This document shows positions 1 through 8,461 of a stretch of 36,158 nt of DNA, piece after piece. Below the pieces are notes generated by a model. It was not told the origin of the DNA, searched no databases, and saw nothing but the letters and a program-made list of their open reading frames with translations. Each line of letters starts with the position of its first letter. Positions within the stretch are counted from its first letter, which is position 1. The translations under genes and the position numbers were made by a program. Origin of the DNA: an uncultured Oscillospiraceae bacterium (GTDB taxonomy: Bacteria > Bacillota > Clostridia > Oscillospirales > Ruminococcaceae); NCBI GenBank assembly GCA_947522735.1, contig CANNTZ010000018.1, positions 1 through 36,158 of the forward strand. Reading direction: 5' to 3'.

Positions 1-2
1 AA

Positions 3-76
3 TGGAGCGGGTGATGGGAATCGAACCCACACGACCAGCTTGGAAGGCTGGGATTCTGCCATTGAACTACACCCGC
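3..76 (-). tRNA. tRNA-Gly (anticodon TCC)
   Basis: Read on the minus strand this folds as a complete cloverleaf. The acceptor stem GCGGGTG pairs with CACCCGC, the anticodon loop carries TCC (CCTTCCAAG), the T-loop is GGTTCGATTCCC, and the 3' end has an encoded CCA. It decodes GGA and possibly other GGN glycine codons. Confidence 0.97.
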
Positions 77-110
77 ATGACAATCATCCTGTCACCGACA
101 ACGCTTATAT

Positions 111-139
111 ATATTATCAGATTTTTTGCGGTTTGTCAA
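111..139 (-). promoter_or_regulatory. Promoter of tRNA-Gly
   Basis: On the minus strand a perfect -35 TTGACA (134-139) and a -10 TAATAT (111-116) are 17 bases apart. The expected start lies about 25-30 bases before the tRNA 5' end, consistent with a short processed leader. Confidence 0.8.
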
Positions 140-233
140 GCGCCTGAAGCAAAAAAGTTTCCGAAAAAGCCGAAGAAATTTTGTGGCGCGAGCCTCAGGA
201 AACATCTATGCTATTATCATCAACATTTTCACC

Positions 234-262
234 TTTTCAAAACGACGGCACGGTGGTATACT
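234..262 (+). promoter_or_regulatory. Probable promoter of the GH4 gene
   Basis: A weak -35 TTTTCA (234-239) and a good -10 TATACT (257-262) are separated by 17 bases. The leader to the start codon at 320 would be about 50 bases and contains the ribosome site GGATGAGG. The weak -35 would suit activator-dependent control, but no operator is evident. Confidence 0.5.
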
Positions 263-319
263 GTAACCAAGGCGCCGGGCGTAGAGTCCGGGCAAAATGC
301 GAAAGGATGAGGTTACAAC

Positions 320-1657
320 ATGGTAAAGGTCACATTTATGGGAGCAGGAAGCACAGTGTTCGCCAAAAATGTGCTTGGCGACTGCATAGTTACCCCGGCT
401 ATCGAGGATTTGCACATCTTCCTCTACGACATCGACCCGGAGCGTCTTGAGGATTCAAGAATGATGCTTGAAAATATCAAGACAAACTCCGGACGCACCG
501 ACGTCACGATCACGGCGACTCTCGACCGCATTGAGGCGCTCAAGGACGCACAGTTTGTTGTCAACGCTATACAGGTTGGCGGCTACGACCCCTGCACCAT
601 CACCGATTTTGAGGTTCCGAAGAAATACGGCCTGCGCCAGACCATCGCGGATACCCTTGGCATCGGCGGCATCTTCCGCGCGATGCGCACCGCTCCCGTC
701 CTCGACGACTTCGCGCGCGACATGGACAGGGTCTGTCCGGACGCGCTGTTCATCAACTACACCAATCCGATGTGCATGGTCTCCGGATACATGCAGCGCT
801 ATACCGATATCAGGACCATCGGCCTGTGCCACAGCGTTCAGAGCTGTGCAAGCGGCCTGCTCTCACAGCTTGGCATGAGCGAGTATATCGACAAATGCAA
901 GTGGGAGATAGCGGGCATCAACCATCAGGCGTGGCTGCTGAAAATCACCGACCTTGACGGCAACGACCTGTACCCGGAGATCAAGCGCCGCTCGCGGCTG
1001 ATGATGGACGGCAGTATGGAGCCGGGCAGCGACTTCTTCAAGCACGACCTCGTCCGCAACGAGATGATGCAGCGCTTTGGCTACTACATCACCGAGTCCT
1101 CCGAGCACACCTCCGAGTACACCCCGTGGTTCATCAAGTCCTCCCACCCGGAGCTGATTGAGCGCTACAACATTCCGCTCGACGAATATCCGCGCCGCTG
1201 CATCAACCAGATCGAGGGATGGAAGAAGCAGCGCGAGGAGGTCGTTCTCGACCACAGGCTTGAGCACAAAAAATCCCACGAGTTTGCCGCGTATATCATC
1301 GAGGCTATGCTCAGCGACAAGCCCTACCGTGTGCACGGCAACGTGCAGAACACCGGCAGCCTCATCACCAACCTGCCGCGCAACGCCTGCGTCGAGGTGC
1401 CCTGCATGATCGACCGCAACGGCGTCAATCCCTGCTTTGTCGGCGACCTGCCCGAGCAGTGCGCAGCCATCAACCGCACCAACATCAACGTCCAGAATCT
1501 CGCCCTTGAGGGGATGCACCGCCGCGAGAAGGAGTATATCTATATGGCGGCCATGCTGGATCCGCACACCGCGGCGGAGCTGACGATGGACGAGATAAGG
1601 AGCATGTGCGACGACCTCTTCGAGGCTCACCGCGACTGGCTGCCCCAGTATAAATAA
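320..1657 (+). CDS. GH4 alpha-galactosidase-like glycosidase (NAD+/metal dependent)
   Basis: This is a 445-residue cytoplasmic enzyme of glycoside hydrolase family 4, the usual length for MelA-type alpha-galactosidases. GH4 enzymes cleave glycosides by an oxidation-elimination cycle at C3 that needs NAD+ and a divalent metal such as Mn2+. The N-terminal Rossmann motif (GAGST, residues 8-12) would bind NAD. Also visible are NYTNP (146-150), the metal-ligand cysteine in GLCHSV (C170) and the second ligand histidine in INHQAW (H202). The CHSV form is the one found in alpha-galactosidase/alpha-glucosidase members rather than 6-phospho-beta-glucosidases (family knowledge). The start at 320 has a ribosome site GGATGAGG at a suitable distance. 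It appears monocistronic, with its own promoter and terminator. A function on melibiose or raffinose-type sugars fits the GH36 enzyme further along. An alpha-glucosidase or alpha-galacturonidase activity cannot be excluded. Confidence 0.88.
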   Translation: MVKVTFMGAGSTVFAKNVLGDCIVTPAIEDLHIFLYDIDPERLEDSRMMLENIKTNSGRTDVTITATLDRIEALKDAQFVVNAIQVGGYDPCTITDFEVPKKYGLRQTIADTLGIGGIFRAMRTAPVLDDFARDMDRVCPDALFINYTNPMCMVSGYMQRYTDIRTIGLCHSVQSCASGLLSQLGMSEYIDKCKWEIAGINHQAWLLKITDLDGNDLYPEIKRRSRLMMDGSMEPGSDFFKHDLVRNEMMQRFGYYITESSEHTSEYTPWFIKSSHPELIERYNIPLDEYPRRCINQIEGWKKQREEVVLDHRLEHKKSHEFAAYIIEAMLSDKPYRVHGNVQNTGSLITNLPRNACVEVPCMIDRNGVNPCFVGDLPEQCAAINRTNINVQNLALEGMHRREKEYIYMAAMLDPHTAAELTMDEIRSMCDDLFEAHRDWLPQYK

Positions 1658-1669
1658 TACCGCGTCCGG

Positions 1670-1715
1670 TTTTGCCCGGAGCTTACTGGAGCCTGCTCCG
1701 GGCAAAATTTTTGTG
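1670..1715 (+). terminator. Rho-independent terminator of the GH4 gene
   Basis: A 13-base perfect inverted repeat (1670-1682 with 1695-1707, core GCCCGGAGC/GCTCCGGGC) with a 12-base loop is followed by a T-rich run. It starts 13 bases after the GH4 stop codon. Confidence 0.92.
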
Positions 1716-1732
1716 TTTTTTGAATTTACCTA

Positions 1733-1761
1733 TTGACATTTGTGACGCGCAATGATATAAT
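1733..1761 (+). promoter_or_regulatory. Consensus sigma-A promoter for the tRNA-Met/tRNA-Glu unit
   Basis: A perfect -35 TTGACA (1733-1738) and perfect -10 TATAAT (1756-1761) are separated by exactly 17 bases. tRNA-Met begins 28 bases after the -10. This is the strongest promoter in the window and is typical of stable-RNA genes. Confidence 0.92.
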
Positions 1762-1789
1762 AATTCTCGTCCCTGATGGGACGGCATAT

Positions 1790-1866
1790 GGCGGCATAGC
1801 TCAGTTGGCTAGAGCATTCGGTTCATACCCGAAGTGTCGTTGGTTCAAATCCGACTGCCGCTACCA
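1790..1866 (+). tRNA. tRNA-Met (anticodon CAT, elongator type)
   Basis: A 77-base cloverleaf with encoded CCA. The acceptor stem GGCGGCA pairs with TGCCGCT, with a G-U pair at the first position; this resembles elongator tRNA-Met and not initiator tRNA, which has a 1-72 mismatch. The anticodon loop is GGTTCATACCC. A CAT anticodon could also belong to tRNA-Ile2 (lysidine modified), but the overall sequence looks like elongator Met. Confidence 0.95.
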
Positions 1867-1875
1867 GCCATATAG

Positions 1876-1906
1876 ACGGCGTAACATCGCGGTTGCGCCG
1901 TTTTTT
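1876..1906 (+). terminator. Terminator-like hairpin between tRNA-Met and tRNA-Glu
   Basis: A 10-base-pair stem (1876-1885 with 1892-1901, one G-U pair) and 6-base loop are followed by six T residues. It has the form of an intrinsic terminator, yet tRNA-Glu starts five bases later without a promoter of its own that I can see. It may terminate partially or mark an RNA-processing site. Confidence 0.7.
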
Positions 1907-1911
1907 GATAA

Positions 1912-1986
1912 GGCCCGTTGGTCAAGCGGCTAAGACACCGCCCTTTCACGGCGGTAACACGGGTTCGATTCCCGTACGGGTCACCA
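1912..1986 (+). tRNA. tRNA-Glu (anticodon TTC)
   Basis: A 75-base cloverleaf with encoded CCA. The acceptor stem GGCCCGT pairs with ACGGGTC, the anticodon loop CCTTTCACG carries TTC, and the T-arm is CGGGTTCGATTCCCG. It is probably expressed by read-through from the consensus promoter ahead of tRNA-Met. Confidence 0.97.
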
Positions 1987-2040
1987 AATCTCGCAGGCAC
2001 GAGCTCTTTTGCTTTAAAACGTGCTCGGCCTGACAGTGAA

Positions 2041-2074
2041 AATGCCAGAGAGATAAGTCTCTCTGGCATTTTTT
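2041..2074 (+). terminator. Strong terminator after tRNA-Glu
   Basis: A perfect 13-base-pair stem (2041-2053 with 2058-2070, core GCCAGAGAGA) with a four-base TAAG loop runs directly into a T tract. It ends the tRNA transcription unit. Confidence 0.95.
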
Positions 2075-2447
2075 GTCGTACCTCACAATAAAGCCCGCAG
2101 CTTCGTCAGCTCCGCTTCTTTGCATATTGTCCCACATATGCCGAAATATGAATATCGATTTCAAGACGCACCAACGGAAAATGCCCGAAGCGTTCATACG
2201 AACCCCCGGCATTTTCCATGCTCGCATCGGTGCGGCTGTTCCGTTTTCCGCCGCAATCGGGGGGAGGCGAAGGCTCGCTGCCCAACCTCCATGAGGGCAG
2301 CTCAACGCAAGAGACCGGCCGCTCCTTGCCGTCGGACGGAAAACCGCTACAGAAAAGCCGGAACCGCGCCCGCCGTCAAGGGAAAAAGACAAAACGGGGA
2401 CAAGGCTGTATATAAATAGATTAAATCTCGCCGAAGGGCAAAAAATG
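2075..2447 (+). other. Non-coding gap before uvrC
   Basis: About 370 bases without a gene I can support. Short open frames on both strands have no ribosome site and no recognisable domain. The only structure seen is the nested inverted repeat at 2176-2217, listed separately. The uvrC promoter lies at the right edge. Confidence 0.6.
2176..2217. repeat. Nested inverted repeat (10-bp outer stem)
   Basis: GGAAAATGCC (2176-2185) and GGCATTTTCC (2208-2217) are perfect reverse complements. Inside the 22-base loop lies a second small stem, GTTC/GAAC, around ATAC. There is no T tract after it on the plus strand. Its role is unknown; it could be a small structured RNA segment or a remnant terminator. 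Confidence 0.6.
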
Positions 2448-2456
2448 TGGTATAAT
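2448..2456 (+). promoter_or_regulatory. Extended -10 promoter of uvrC
   Basis: TGG followed by TATAAT (2451-2456) makes an extended -10 element. No convincing -35 is present, which is tolerated when the TGn extension exists. The uvrC start is 32 bases downstream of the -10. Confidence 0.65.
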
Positions 2457-2488
2457 GAAATCATACATTCCACAGCGGAGGGACGCAT

Positions 2489-4381
2489 ATGCCGGAGAAA
2501 ACGGAAGACGTGAAAAAATATGACGAGCGCATCGAGCGACTGCGCGAAAAGACAAGAACATTGCCGCTTCAGCCGGGCGTCTATCTGATGAAAGACAGGG
2601 GCGGACACATTATATATATTGGCAAGGCGAAGCTGCTAAAAAACCGCGTCTCGTCCTATTTTCGCTCGCTCGAAAAGCACCTGCCGAAGGTGGCGAGGAT
2701 GGTTGAGCATGTGGAGGATTTCAACTTTATCGTCACCGGCAGCGAGTTTGAAGCGCTTGTGCTGGAGTGCTCGCTGATAAAGCAGTATAAACCGAAATAT
2801 AATATTCTTCTCAAGGACGCAAAGGGGTATAGCTATATCCGGATAAGCGACCCGGACGGATGGAGCCGCATCACCGCGGAGAAGAGCAAAAGGGATGACG
2901 GCGCGGAGTATATCGGCCCGTTCACAAGCTCCTTCGTCGTCCGCGAGACGGTGGACGAGGTGAATCAGGCTTTTCTGCTCCCAACCTGCACCCGTCCGTT
3001 TCCGGAGAGCATGGGCAGGGAGCGCCCATGCCTGAACCACCATATAAAGCGCTGCTGCGGCGTGTGCACCGGACGCATACCTCTTGCCGAGTACCGCGAA
3101 TCGGTTGAGCAGGCGGTGGCGCTCATCAAAAACGGACGCAGCTCCGCGGTTGATACTCTGACGCGGCAGATGAACGAGGCCGCAGAGCGCCTGGATTTTG
3201 AGAAAGCCGCACGGCTCCGCGACCGTCTAAGGGCGATCGAGCGCGCGGGTGAGCAGCAGCGCGCAGTGCTTTCGAGCGGCGTGGATACCGACGTTATAGC
3301 GGTGGCGCGCGGCGGCGGTGTTTGTTGCATATCGATGCTTATCTTCCGCGGGCAGCGGCTCTCGGATAAGCGGGACTTCTTCTTCGATGAATCGGAGTCG
3401 GCTTCGGCGCTGCTCTCGGGCTTCATCGCGCAGTATTATTCCGACCCGGCGGACATTCCCCGGCGCGTTATTCTGCACGACGTCTGCGAGGACGCCGCCC
3501 TGCTTGCAAAGCTGCTGAGCGAGCGCGCCGGACGCCGGGTGGAGCTGTCGCAGGCACAGCGCGGCGAGCCGATGAAGTTTGCGTCGATGGCCTATGACAA
3601 CGCGGCGCAGAGTCTTTCGACGCGCACGCGGCAGGAGGGCCACTCAAAATGGAGCGGGCGCGACGTGGCGGCGCTCAACGAGCTGGGAGAGCTTCTGGGG
3701 CTTTCCGCGCCGCCGGAATATATCGAGTCCTACGACATATCCAACATCGGCGGACAGACCATCGTCGGCGGTATGGTGGTGTTCGAGGGCGGCAAGCCGC
3801 TGCGCTCGGCCTACAGACGCTTTTCCATCCGCGATACCATCGGCGCTCCGGACGATTACGCCTCGATGCGAGAGGTCATTTCCCGCAGAATGGGCGAATA
3901 TTTTGCTGCACGGGAGCGCGGCGAGGACTCCGGCTTCGGGCGTATGCCGGATCTTATATTGCTGGATGGCGGCGAGGGTCACGTCTCGGCGGTGGCGCCG
4001 GTGATGGAGGGCAGCGGTTTCGAGCCGCCGGTGTTCGGAATGGTGAAGGATCAAAAGCACCGGACGCGTGCAATAGCGGCAAGCGGCGGAGAGATAGCGA
4101 TTAATTCGTCGCGGGCGGCGTTTACGCTGGTCAGCAGGATACAGGACGAGACTCACCGCTATGCGATAGCCTATGCGCACAGCTCGCACACCAAAAAATC
4201 GCTGGAGTCGTCGCTGACAAGGGCGCCGGGGATAGGCCCCGCGCGAGCAAGGGCGCTGCTTGGAAGCTTTAAAACACTGAGCGCGATTAAAGGCGCGAGC
4301 GTGGAGGAGCTGGCGGACGTCAAGGGAATGACGCGCGCGGCGGCTCAAATGCTGCGAGACTACCTTGACGGCGGCGAATGA
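2489..4381 (+). CDS. uvrC: Excinuclease ABC subunit C (UvrC)
   Basis: UvrC is the nuclease of nucleotide excision repair: bound to UvrB at damaged DNA, it cuts on the 3' and then the 5' side. The 630-residue protein has full family length (E. coli about 610). Domains in order: GIY-YIG nuclease near residues 27-105 (GVY at 30-32, YIG at 43-45, R53), the UvrB-binding UVR segment near 205-240 (LDFEKAARLRDRL), the RNase H-like 5' nuclease near 385-560 with D416 in YDISN, D493 in LLDGG and H556 in DETHR, and C-terminal helix-hairpin-helix motifs (APGIGPARA). The start at 2489 has the ribosome site GGAGGG eight bases upstream. It stands alone between a tRNA unit and a sugar locus, as a housekeeping gene. 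Nothing is missing or disrupted. Confidence 0.98.
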   Translation: MPEKTEDVKKYDERIERLREKTRTLPLQPGVYLMKDRGGHIIYIGKAKLLKNRVSSYFRSLEKHLPKVARMVEHVEDFNFIVTGSEFEALVLECSLIKQYKPKYNILLKDAKGYSYIRISDPDGWSRITAEKSKRDDGAEYIGPFTSSFVVRETVDEVNQAFLLPTCTRPFPESMGRERPCLNHHIKRCCGVCTGRIPLAEYRESVEQAVALIKNGRSSAVDTLTRQMNEAAERLDFEKAARLRDRLRAIERAGEQQRAVLSSGVDTDVIAVARGGGVCCISMLIFRGQRLSDKRDFFFDESESASALLSGFIAQYYSDPADIPRRVILHDVCEDAALLAKLLSERAGRRVELSQAQRGEPMKFASMAYDNAAQSLSTRTRQEGHSKWSGRDVAALNELGELLGLSAPPEYIESYDISNIGGQTIVGGMVVFEGGKPLRSAYRRFSIRDTIGAPDDYASMREVISRRMGEYFAARERGEDSGFGRMPDLILLDGGEGHVSAVAPVMEGSGFEPPVFGMVKDQKHRTRAIAASGGEIAINSSRAAFTLVSRIQDETHRYAIAYAHSSHTKKSLESSLTRAPGIGPARARALLGSFKTLSAIKGASVEELADVKGMTRAAAQMLRDYLDGGE

Positions 4382-4427
4382 CAGCGAAAAGCCCGGCTGA
4401 ATGACAGAAAAGTGCATAAAAAATCAA

Positions 4428-4457
4428 CGCGGACGCCTTTTTTGCAAGGCGTCCGCG
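4428..4457. terminator. Strong hairpin after uvrC
   Basis: A perfect 12-base-pair stem (4428-4439 with 4446-4457, CGCGGACGCCTT/AAGGCGTCCGCG) has a TTTTGC loop. On the plus strand no T tract follows; on the minus strand a T-rich run lies a few bases after the stem. It is the only candidate uvrC terminator and may act in either direction. Confidence 0.45.
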
Positions 4458-4723
4458 CATTATATGTCTGCGATTGCCGGCCAAAGCCTTCCACGGGACG
4501 ATATGGGCGCAGCACATCATATTTTTCAGGGGAATGGGGCGGGATGGGTGAAGAATATCATTTTAACCGATTTTGTCCCGGCTCCTCCATGCCGCTTTCG
4601 TGATTGCGCCGGAATCGAATATATGACGATCTATTAAGCGGTTCTGTAAGTTTCACTGCTTTTCAGGTCGATAAACAGTGGCGTATAGCACAAAAAGCGA
4701 CTGCTAAGGCAGGAATTTTTTTA
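4458..4723. other. Non-coding gap between uvrC and the GH2 operon
   Basis: About 265 bases in which I find no gene, RNA gene or clear repeat. Short open frames here lack ribosome sites. The GH2 operon promoter sits at the right edge. Confidence 0.55.
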
Positions 4724-4752
4724 TTTACATCCTAAAATCGGTGTGATAATCT
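4724..4752 (+). promoter_or_regulatory. Promoter of the GH2 glycan-utilisation operon
   Basis: A -35 TTTACA (4724-4729) and -10 TAATCT (4747-4752) are 17 bases apart in a locally AT-rich stretch. The leader to the GH2 start is about 50 bases. No cre-like site matching the CcpA consensus was found. Confidence 0.6.
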
Positions 4753-4808
4753 ATAGATGAAACGGAAAGAGCCGGAGCTGCGGCAAGATTAAGATAATGG
4801 AGGACGGA

Positions 4809-7463
4809 ATGGAAAAGCTGTCGCTGTGCGGAGAATGGGAAATTTTTATAGTAAACGAAAAGGCGGAGCGTGTGGGGGAGATACATAAAGCGCGGGTTCC
4901 CGGGGGCTGGAGGGACGTCGCGGGGCTTGAAAAGCACGAGGGCATCTGCTGCTATCGCAGGAGCTTCACGCTTGCTGCGCCGCCGGAAAAGCGTGTGCTG
5001 CTGCGGCTTGGCGGTGTGTGCCGTCGCGCGTGGGCGGCGGTGAACGGCAGACGCGTCGGTGGGCGCTGCGGGCTTCAGGCTCCGTTCGAGCTGGATGTGA
5101 CCGGGGCCGTGCGGACAGGCGCGAATCTGCTGGAAATTTATGTGGACAACAGGCGTCAGGAGGACGAGCTTCTCGGCCTCTGTAGCATATACGAGCTGAT
5201 TCCGCTGAGCTTTGACGGACTTTACGGGCCGGTGACGCTGGAGCTGCGCGCGCCCGAGGCGCTTACCGGCCTGTATACGCCAATCGAGCTTGAAAAGGGC
5301 CGCGTGCTTTTCATCTTTGACACATGCAGCGGACTGAACCGGGATGCTGCGGCGCGCGTGCGGCTTGAGGTGGCGCGCGGCGGAAAACGCGTATATTACG
5401 GCGAGCTTGACGCGCTGCTGCAAAAAAACTGCGGCGAGCTGCGGCTCGAGCTGCCGCTTCAGCCGTTTGAGCTGTGGAGCCCGGAGCACCCGGCGCTCTA
5501 CGACGTTGCGGCGGAGCTTGAGGTGGACGGGAAAAGCGACGTGCTCCGGACAAGAACCGGCTTCAAGCTCTTTGAGGCACGCGGAACCGATTTTTACCTC
5601 AATGGCGAGCCGTACTACCTGCTCGGCTACGGCGACGACTTCGTCTTTCCGGACGGGTTGCCGCCAGCGGACGACAGCGGCTACTATCATCACGGCATCC
5701 GCCGGGCAAAGGATTACGGCTTCAATTTTGCGCGGCATCACAGCCACTTTCCGTTCGAGGCGTATCTCGACGCCGCCGACGAGCTTGGGCTGCTGATACA
5801 GCCGGAGCTGGCGCTGGCGAATCTGCCGCGGGAATGGCTGAACGAGAAAAGCTCCGCACCGTTTTTGGAGGAATGGCGCGCGCTGATAATGGCGTATCGC
5901 CGCCACCCATGCATTGCGGCGTGGTGCGGAGGCAACGAGATGGAGTGGGGCTATCGCTTCAGCGGGGAGCTTTACGCCGAGGCAAAGCGGCTCGACCCCT
6001 ATCGCCCGGTCGCGTCCACCGACGGCAACTTCATGGCGTGCGATGTGGACGGCTCCTTTGACTTCGCCGGGATCGTTCCGGCAGAGTATACGGATTACCT
6101 GCCGTATCGCGAGCTTGGCTGCATGTTCACGCGCGACCGGTGCGGAAAGCCGCAGGTCGTCCATGAAATGGGCAACTACACTACCGTTTTTGCGATAAAG
6201 GATCTGCCGCGCTTTGAGCGCTCCCGAACCGGCTCGCGGCGGACGGAGGAGCTTGAGCGGATAATCCGGGAAAAGGGCTGCGCGGCGCTCTACGAGCTGG
6301 CGTATGAGAACTCGCTCGCGCTGCAAAAGCTCTGCCACAAGCTCAATATCGAGAGGGCGCGCCTCTCGCCGTATTTCTGCGGCTATCATCTCTGGACGCT
6401 GATCGACTACTACGAGACGACGCAGGGGCTGCTCAACTCCTTCTATGAGGACAAGGCGTTTTCGCCGGAGGAGTTTTCGCTCATCAACAGCCAGCTCGTG
6501 CTGCTGTGGGACACGGAGAGCTGCGTTTTCCGCGCGGGAGAGCGTGCGCGCTTCGTGATAAAGCTCTCTAAATACGGCTCGGAAAAGCCGCTCGACGGCA
6601 CGCTGACGGCATCGCTCTGCGACGGCGGGACGGTGCTTGGAGACGTGAACGTGCGTCTCCGGCTGGAGGGCCACGGCGTGCTGGACGCAGCGCAGCTTGA
6701 GGTGACGCTCCCGGCGGCGGCAGGTGAGCGCGAATATACGCTGGACGCCGTGCTAAGGCATGAGGGCGGCGAGATACGCAATGGTTGGAGCGTCTTTGCC
6801 GTGCCGGAGGTGGAGCTTGGCCGGGAGCGTGAGATATACATACACTATCTATCGCGCCACATTTTTGAGGACGCCTGCGTCCCGGTGCGGCACTTCACCA
6901 TCCCGCAGCCTATCGGCGAGGGAGAGCTTATCGTCGCAGGAGAAATCTTCGGCGGGATGCTTGAGGCGGTGGAAAACGGCGCGGCGATGCTGCTGCTTGC
7001 CGGTGCCGACACCTTCCGCGAGACAGTGCTGCACAACAGCTTCAAGACCCCCTGGTGGGATCCGGGCGAGATATGGTATCTCAACCACACCAACAACTCC
7101 CAGATATCATGTGTGATAGAGCCACACCCAGCCACGGCAATGCTGCCGTATACCGGCGCGTGGAGGCTGGATATCTTCGGCGCGGTGGAGCAGGCGCCTG
7201 CCGTCAACCTCGACGCGCTCGGACTGGAGGTTGAGCCGCTCGTCTACGGCGTGAACACAAGGCTCGAACGCACGGCGTATCTCTTCCAGCTCGCGCTCGG
7301 CAAGGGAAAGCTGCTTGTCTGCTCGTTCAACCACTCGCGGGCCGATATGGGCGATATCGCAGTGAAATATCTGCTGAAAAGTCTCGTCAACTACGCAATG
7401 TCGAAGACATTTGCACCGCAGCGGCGATTGACTGCGGAGCAGCTCCGCGCGGCGTTGAAATAA
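4809..7463 (+). CDS. GH2 exo-glycosidase (beta-galactosidase/beta-mannosidase superfamily)
   Basis: An 884-residue retaining glycosidase of family 2 without a signal peptide, so it should act on imported oligosaccharides. An N-terminal jelly-roll sugar-binding domain (about 5-150) and an Ig-like domain (about 150-255) precede the TIM barrel. Two catalytic glutamates are seen: E377 in CGGNEME (acid/base) and E453 in VVHEMGN (nucleophile). Beyond about residue 570 come beta domains and a C-terminal alpha/beta region that looks like the glutamine-amidotransferase-like fold in several GH2/GH42 enzymes. I chose the ATG at 4809 because GGAGGA lies five bases upstream; an in-frame ATG at 4797 has no ribosome site. 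The gene leads an operon, 23 bases before a GH43-like gene. Exact substrate is not readable; beta-mannosidase, beta-galactosidase and exo-glucosaminidase are all possible. Confidence 0.85.
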   Translation: MEKLSLCGEWEIFIVNEKAERVGEIHKARVPGGWRDVAGLEKHEGICCYRRSFTLAAPPEKRVLLRLGGVCRRAWAAVNGRRVGGRCGLQAPFELDVTGAVRTGANLLEIYVDNRRQEDELLGLCSIYELIPLSFDGLYGPVTLELRAPEALTGLYTPIELEKGRVLFIFDTCSGLNRDAAARVRLEVARGGKRVYYGELDALLQKNCGELRLELPLQPFELWSPEHPALYDVAAELEVDGKSDVLRTRTGFKLFEARGTDFYLNGEPYYLLGYGDDFVFPDGLPPADDSGYYHHGIRRAKDYGFNFARHHSHFPFEAYLDAADELGLLIQPELALANLPREWLNEKSSAPFLEEWRALIMAYRRHPCIAAWCGGNEMEWGYRFSGELYAEAKRLDPYRPVASTDGNFMACDVDGSFDFAGIVPAEYTDYLPYRELGCMFTRDRCGKPQVVHEMGNYTTVFAIKDLPRFERSRTGSRRTEELERIIREKGCAALYELAYENSLALQKLCHKLNIERARLSPYFCGYHLWTLIDYYETTQGLLNSFYEDKAFSPEEFSLINSQLVLLWDTESCVFRAGERARFVIKLSKYGSEKPLDGTLTASLCDGGTVLGDVNVRLRLEGHGVLDAAQLEVTLPAAAGEREYTLDAVLRHEGGEIRNGWSVFAVPEVELGREREIYIHYLSRHIFEDACVPVRHFTIPQPIGEGELIVAGEIFGGMLEAVENGAAMLLLAGADTFRETVLHNSFKTPWWDPGEIWYLNHTNNSQISCVIEPHPATAMLPYTGAWRLDIFGAVEQAPAVNLDALGLEVEPLVYGVNTRLERTAYLFQLALGKGKLLVCSFNHSRADMGDIAVKYLLKSLVNYAMSKTFAPQRRLTAEQLRAALK

Positions 7464-7486
7464 TCGTGAATAAAGGAGAAGGTATT

Positions 7487-8434
7487 ATGGAAATCAATTA
7501 TGACGCCAATACAAAAATGTATGGCGGCTATCCTGTCATCCGCAAGCAGGGGGCTGTCAGCCCGAACTGCGAGTCCTCGCCCTTTGTGTGGCGCTTTGAG
7601 GACGGTGAGCGGCTGATGCGCCTTGAGCTGTACGACCGCTCGATCCGCACCGGCTTCGCCGAAAAATCCTATGCGATAATTCGCGACTGCGAAAGCGGAA
7701 GGATACTCTCGCGGGTCGGCGAGGGCTGCTACTACTTCTCGTTCTATCAGGAAAACGGCGTCGCCTACGTGCTTTGCACCAACGCTCCCTGCGGCACCTC
7801 AAGCAGCGAGATCATGATCTTCGAGAGCCGCGATCTTGTCAACTGGCGGGGGCGCTCGCTGCTAAAGCGCCCGGGATGGCTTTATTACAACACGTCGCTC
7901 GCCAAGGGGCCGGACGGATATATGCTGGCGCTGGAGGCAAGCGAGCCGGAGGAGGCGGTCGGACCTTATCCCTATACCGTATTTTTTGCCTCGTCGAAGA
8001 ACCTGCGGGATTGGAGCTTCCTGCCCGATGAGCTTGGATTCTCGAAGGAACGCTATACAGGCGCACCGTTCATGCGCTATTCTCGCGGCTGGTATTATCT
8101 CATAGTGGGCCTGCTGCTGCCATGCGAGCGCTTCGGCAGCTATATATTCCGCACCAAGGACTTCAAGACATGGGAGACGGGGCTGTACAATCCGATAATG
8201 ATGCCGGACAACGACGACCGCAAAATATCGCCGGAGGCGCACGATATAGACGACGAGCTGCGGGAGAAGATAGCCACAGCCTTCGCGGTCTGCGATTCCG
8301 ACTACGACCTGTGCGACTACAAGGGCAAGACCGTCATCAGCTACAATGTCGGCAACCAGCTCGGCTTCGCGTATATCGCGCAGGCGATATATGACGGAAG
8401 CTCCGATGATTTCTTCGAGGCGTTCTTCCGGTGA
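7487..8434 (+). CDS. Five-bladed beta-propeller glycosidase-like protein (GH43/GH32-like)
   Basis: A 315-residue soluble protein without a signal peptide. The repeated pattern of a short acidic or aromatic strand followed by a 'D-x-x-W' turn (for example ESRDLVNWRG, SSKNLRDWSF and RTKDFKTWET) is typical of five-bladed propellers such as GH43, GH32, GH117 and GH130. I cannot assign the three catalytic acids with certainty, so enzymatic function is inferred from fold and context. The ATG at 7487 follows AAGGAG with eight bases spacing; an in-frame GTG at 7466 has no ribosome site. It lies directly after the GH2 gene and before the two-component pair, implying that both enzymes process the same glycan. 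Confidence 0.7.
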   Translation: MEINYDANTKMYGGYPVIRKQGAVSPNCESSPFVWRFEDGERLMRLELYDRSIRTGFAEKSYAIIRDCESGRILSRVGEGCYYFSFYQENGVAYVLCTNAPCGTSSSEIMIFESRDLVNWRGRSLLKRPGWLYYNTSLAKGPDGYMLALEASEPEEAVGPYPYTVFFASSKNLRDWSFLPDELGFSKERYTGAPFMRYSRGWYYLIVGLLLPCERFGSYIFRTKDFKTWETGLYNPIMMPDNDDRKISPEAHDIDDELREKIATAFAVCDSDYDLCDYKGKTVISYNVGNQLGFAYIAQAIYDGSSDDFFEAFFR

Positions 8435-8461
8435 TGCGGCGGCTCATGATTCCGTAGGGGG

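Noticed and set aside
2073..2610. Small open frames around the uvrC upstream gap on both strands
   Set aside because: They overlap the terminator, promoter or uvrC itself, lack ribosome sites and have compositions typical of non-coding GC-rich DNA.
4740..4775. Possible CcpA (cre) site near the GH2 promoter (ATGAAACGG)
   Set aside because: The spacing does not fit the cre consensus; one base is missing between the two halves.
4725..6674. Long minus-strand open frame opposite the GH2 gene
   Set aside because: The plus strand encodes an intact GH2 enzyme with both catalytic glutamates; the antisense product is Arg/Ala/His-rich, has no domain and no ribosome site.
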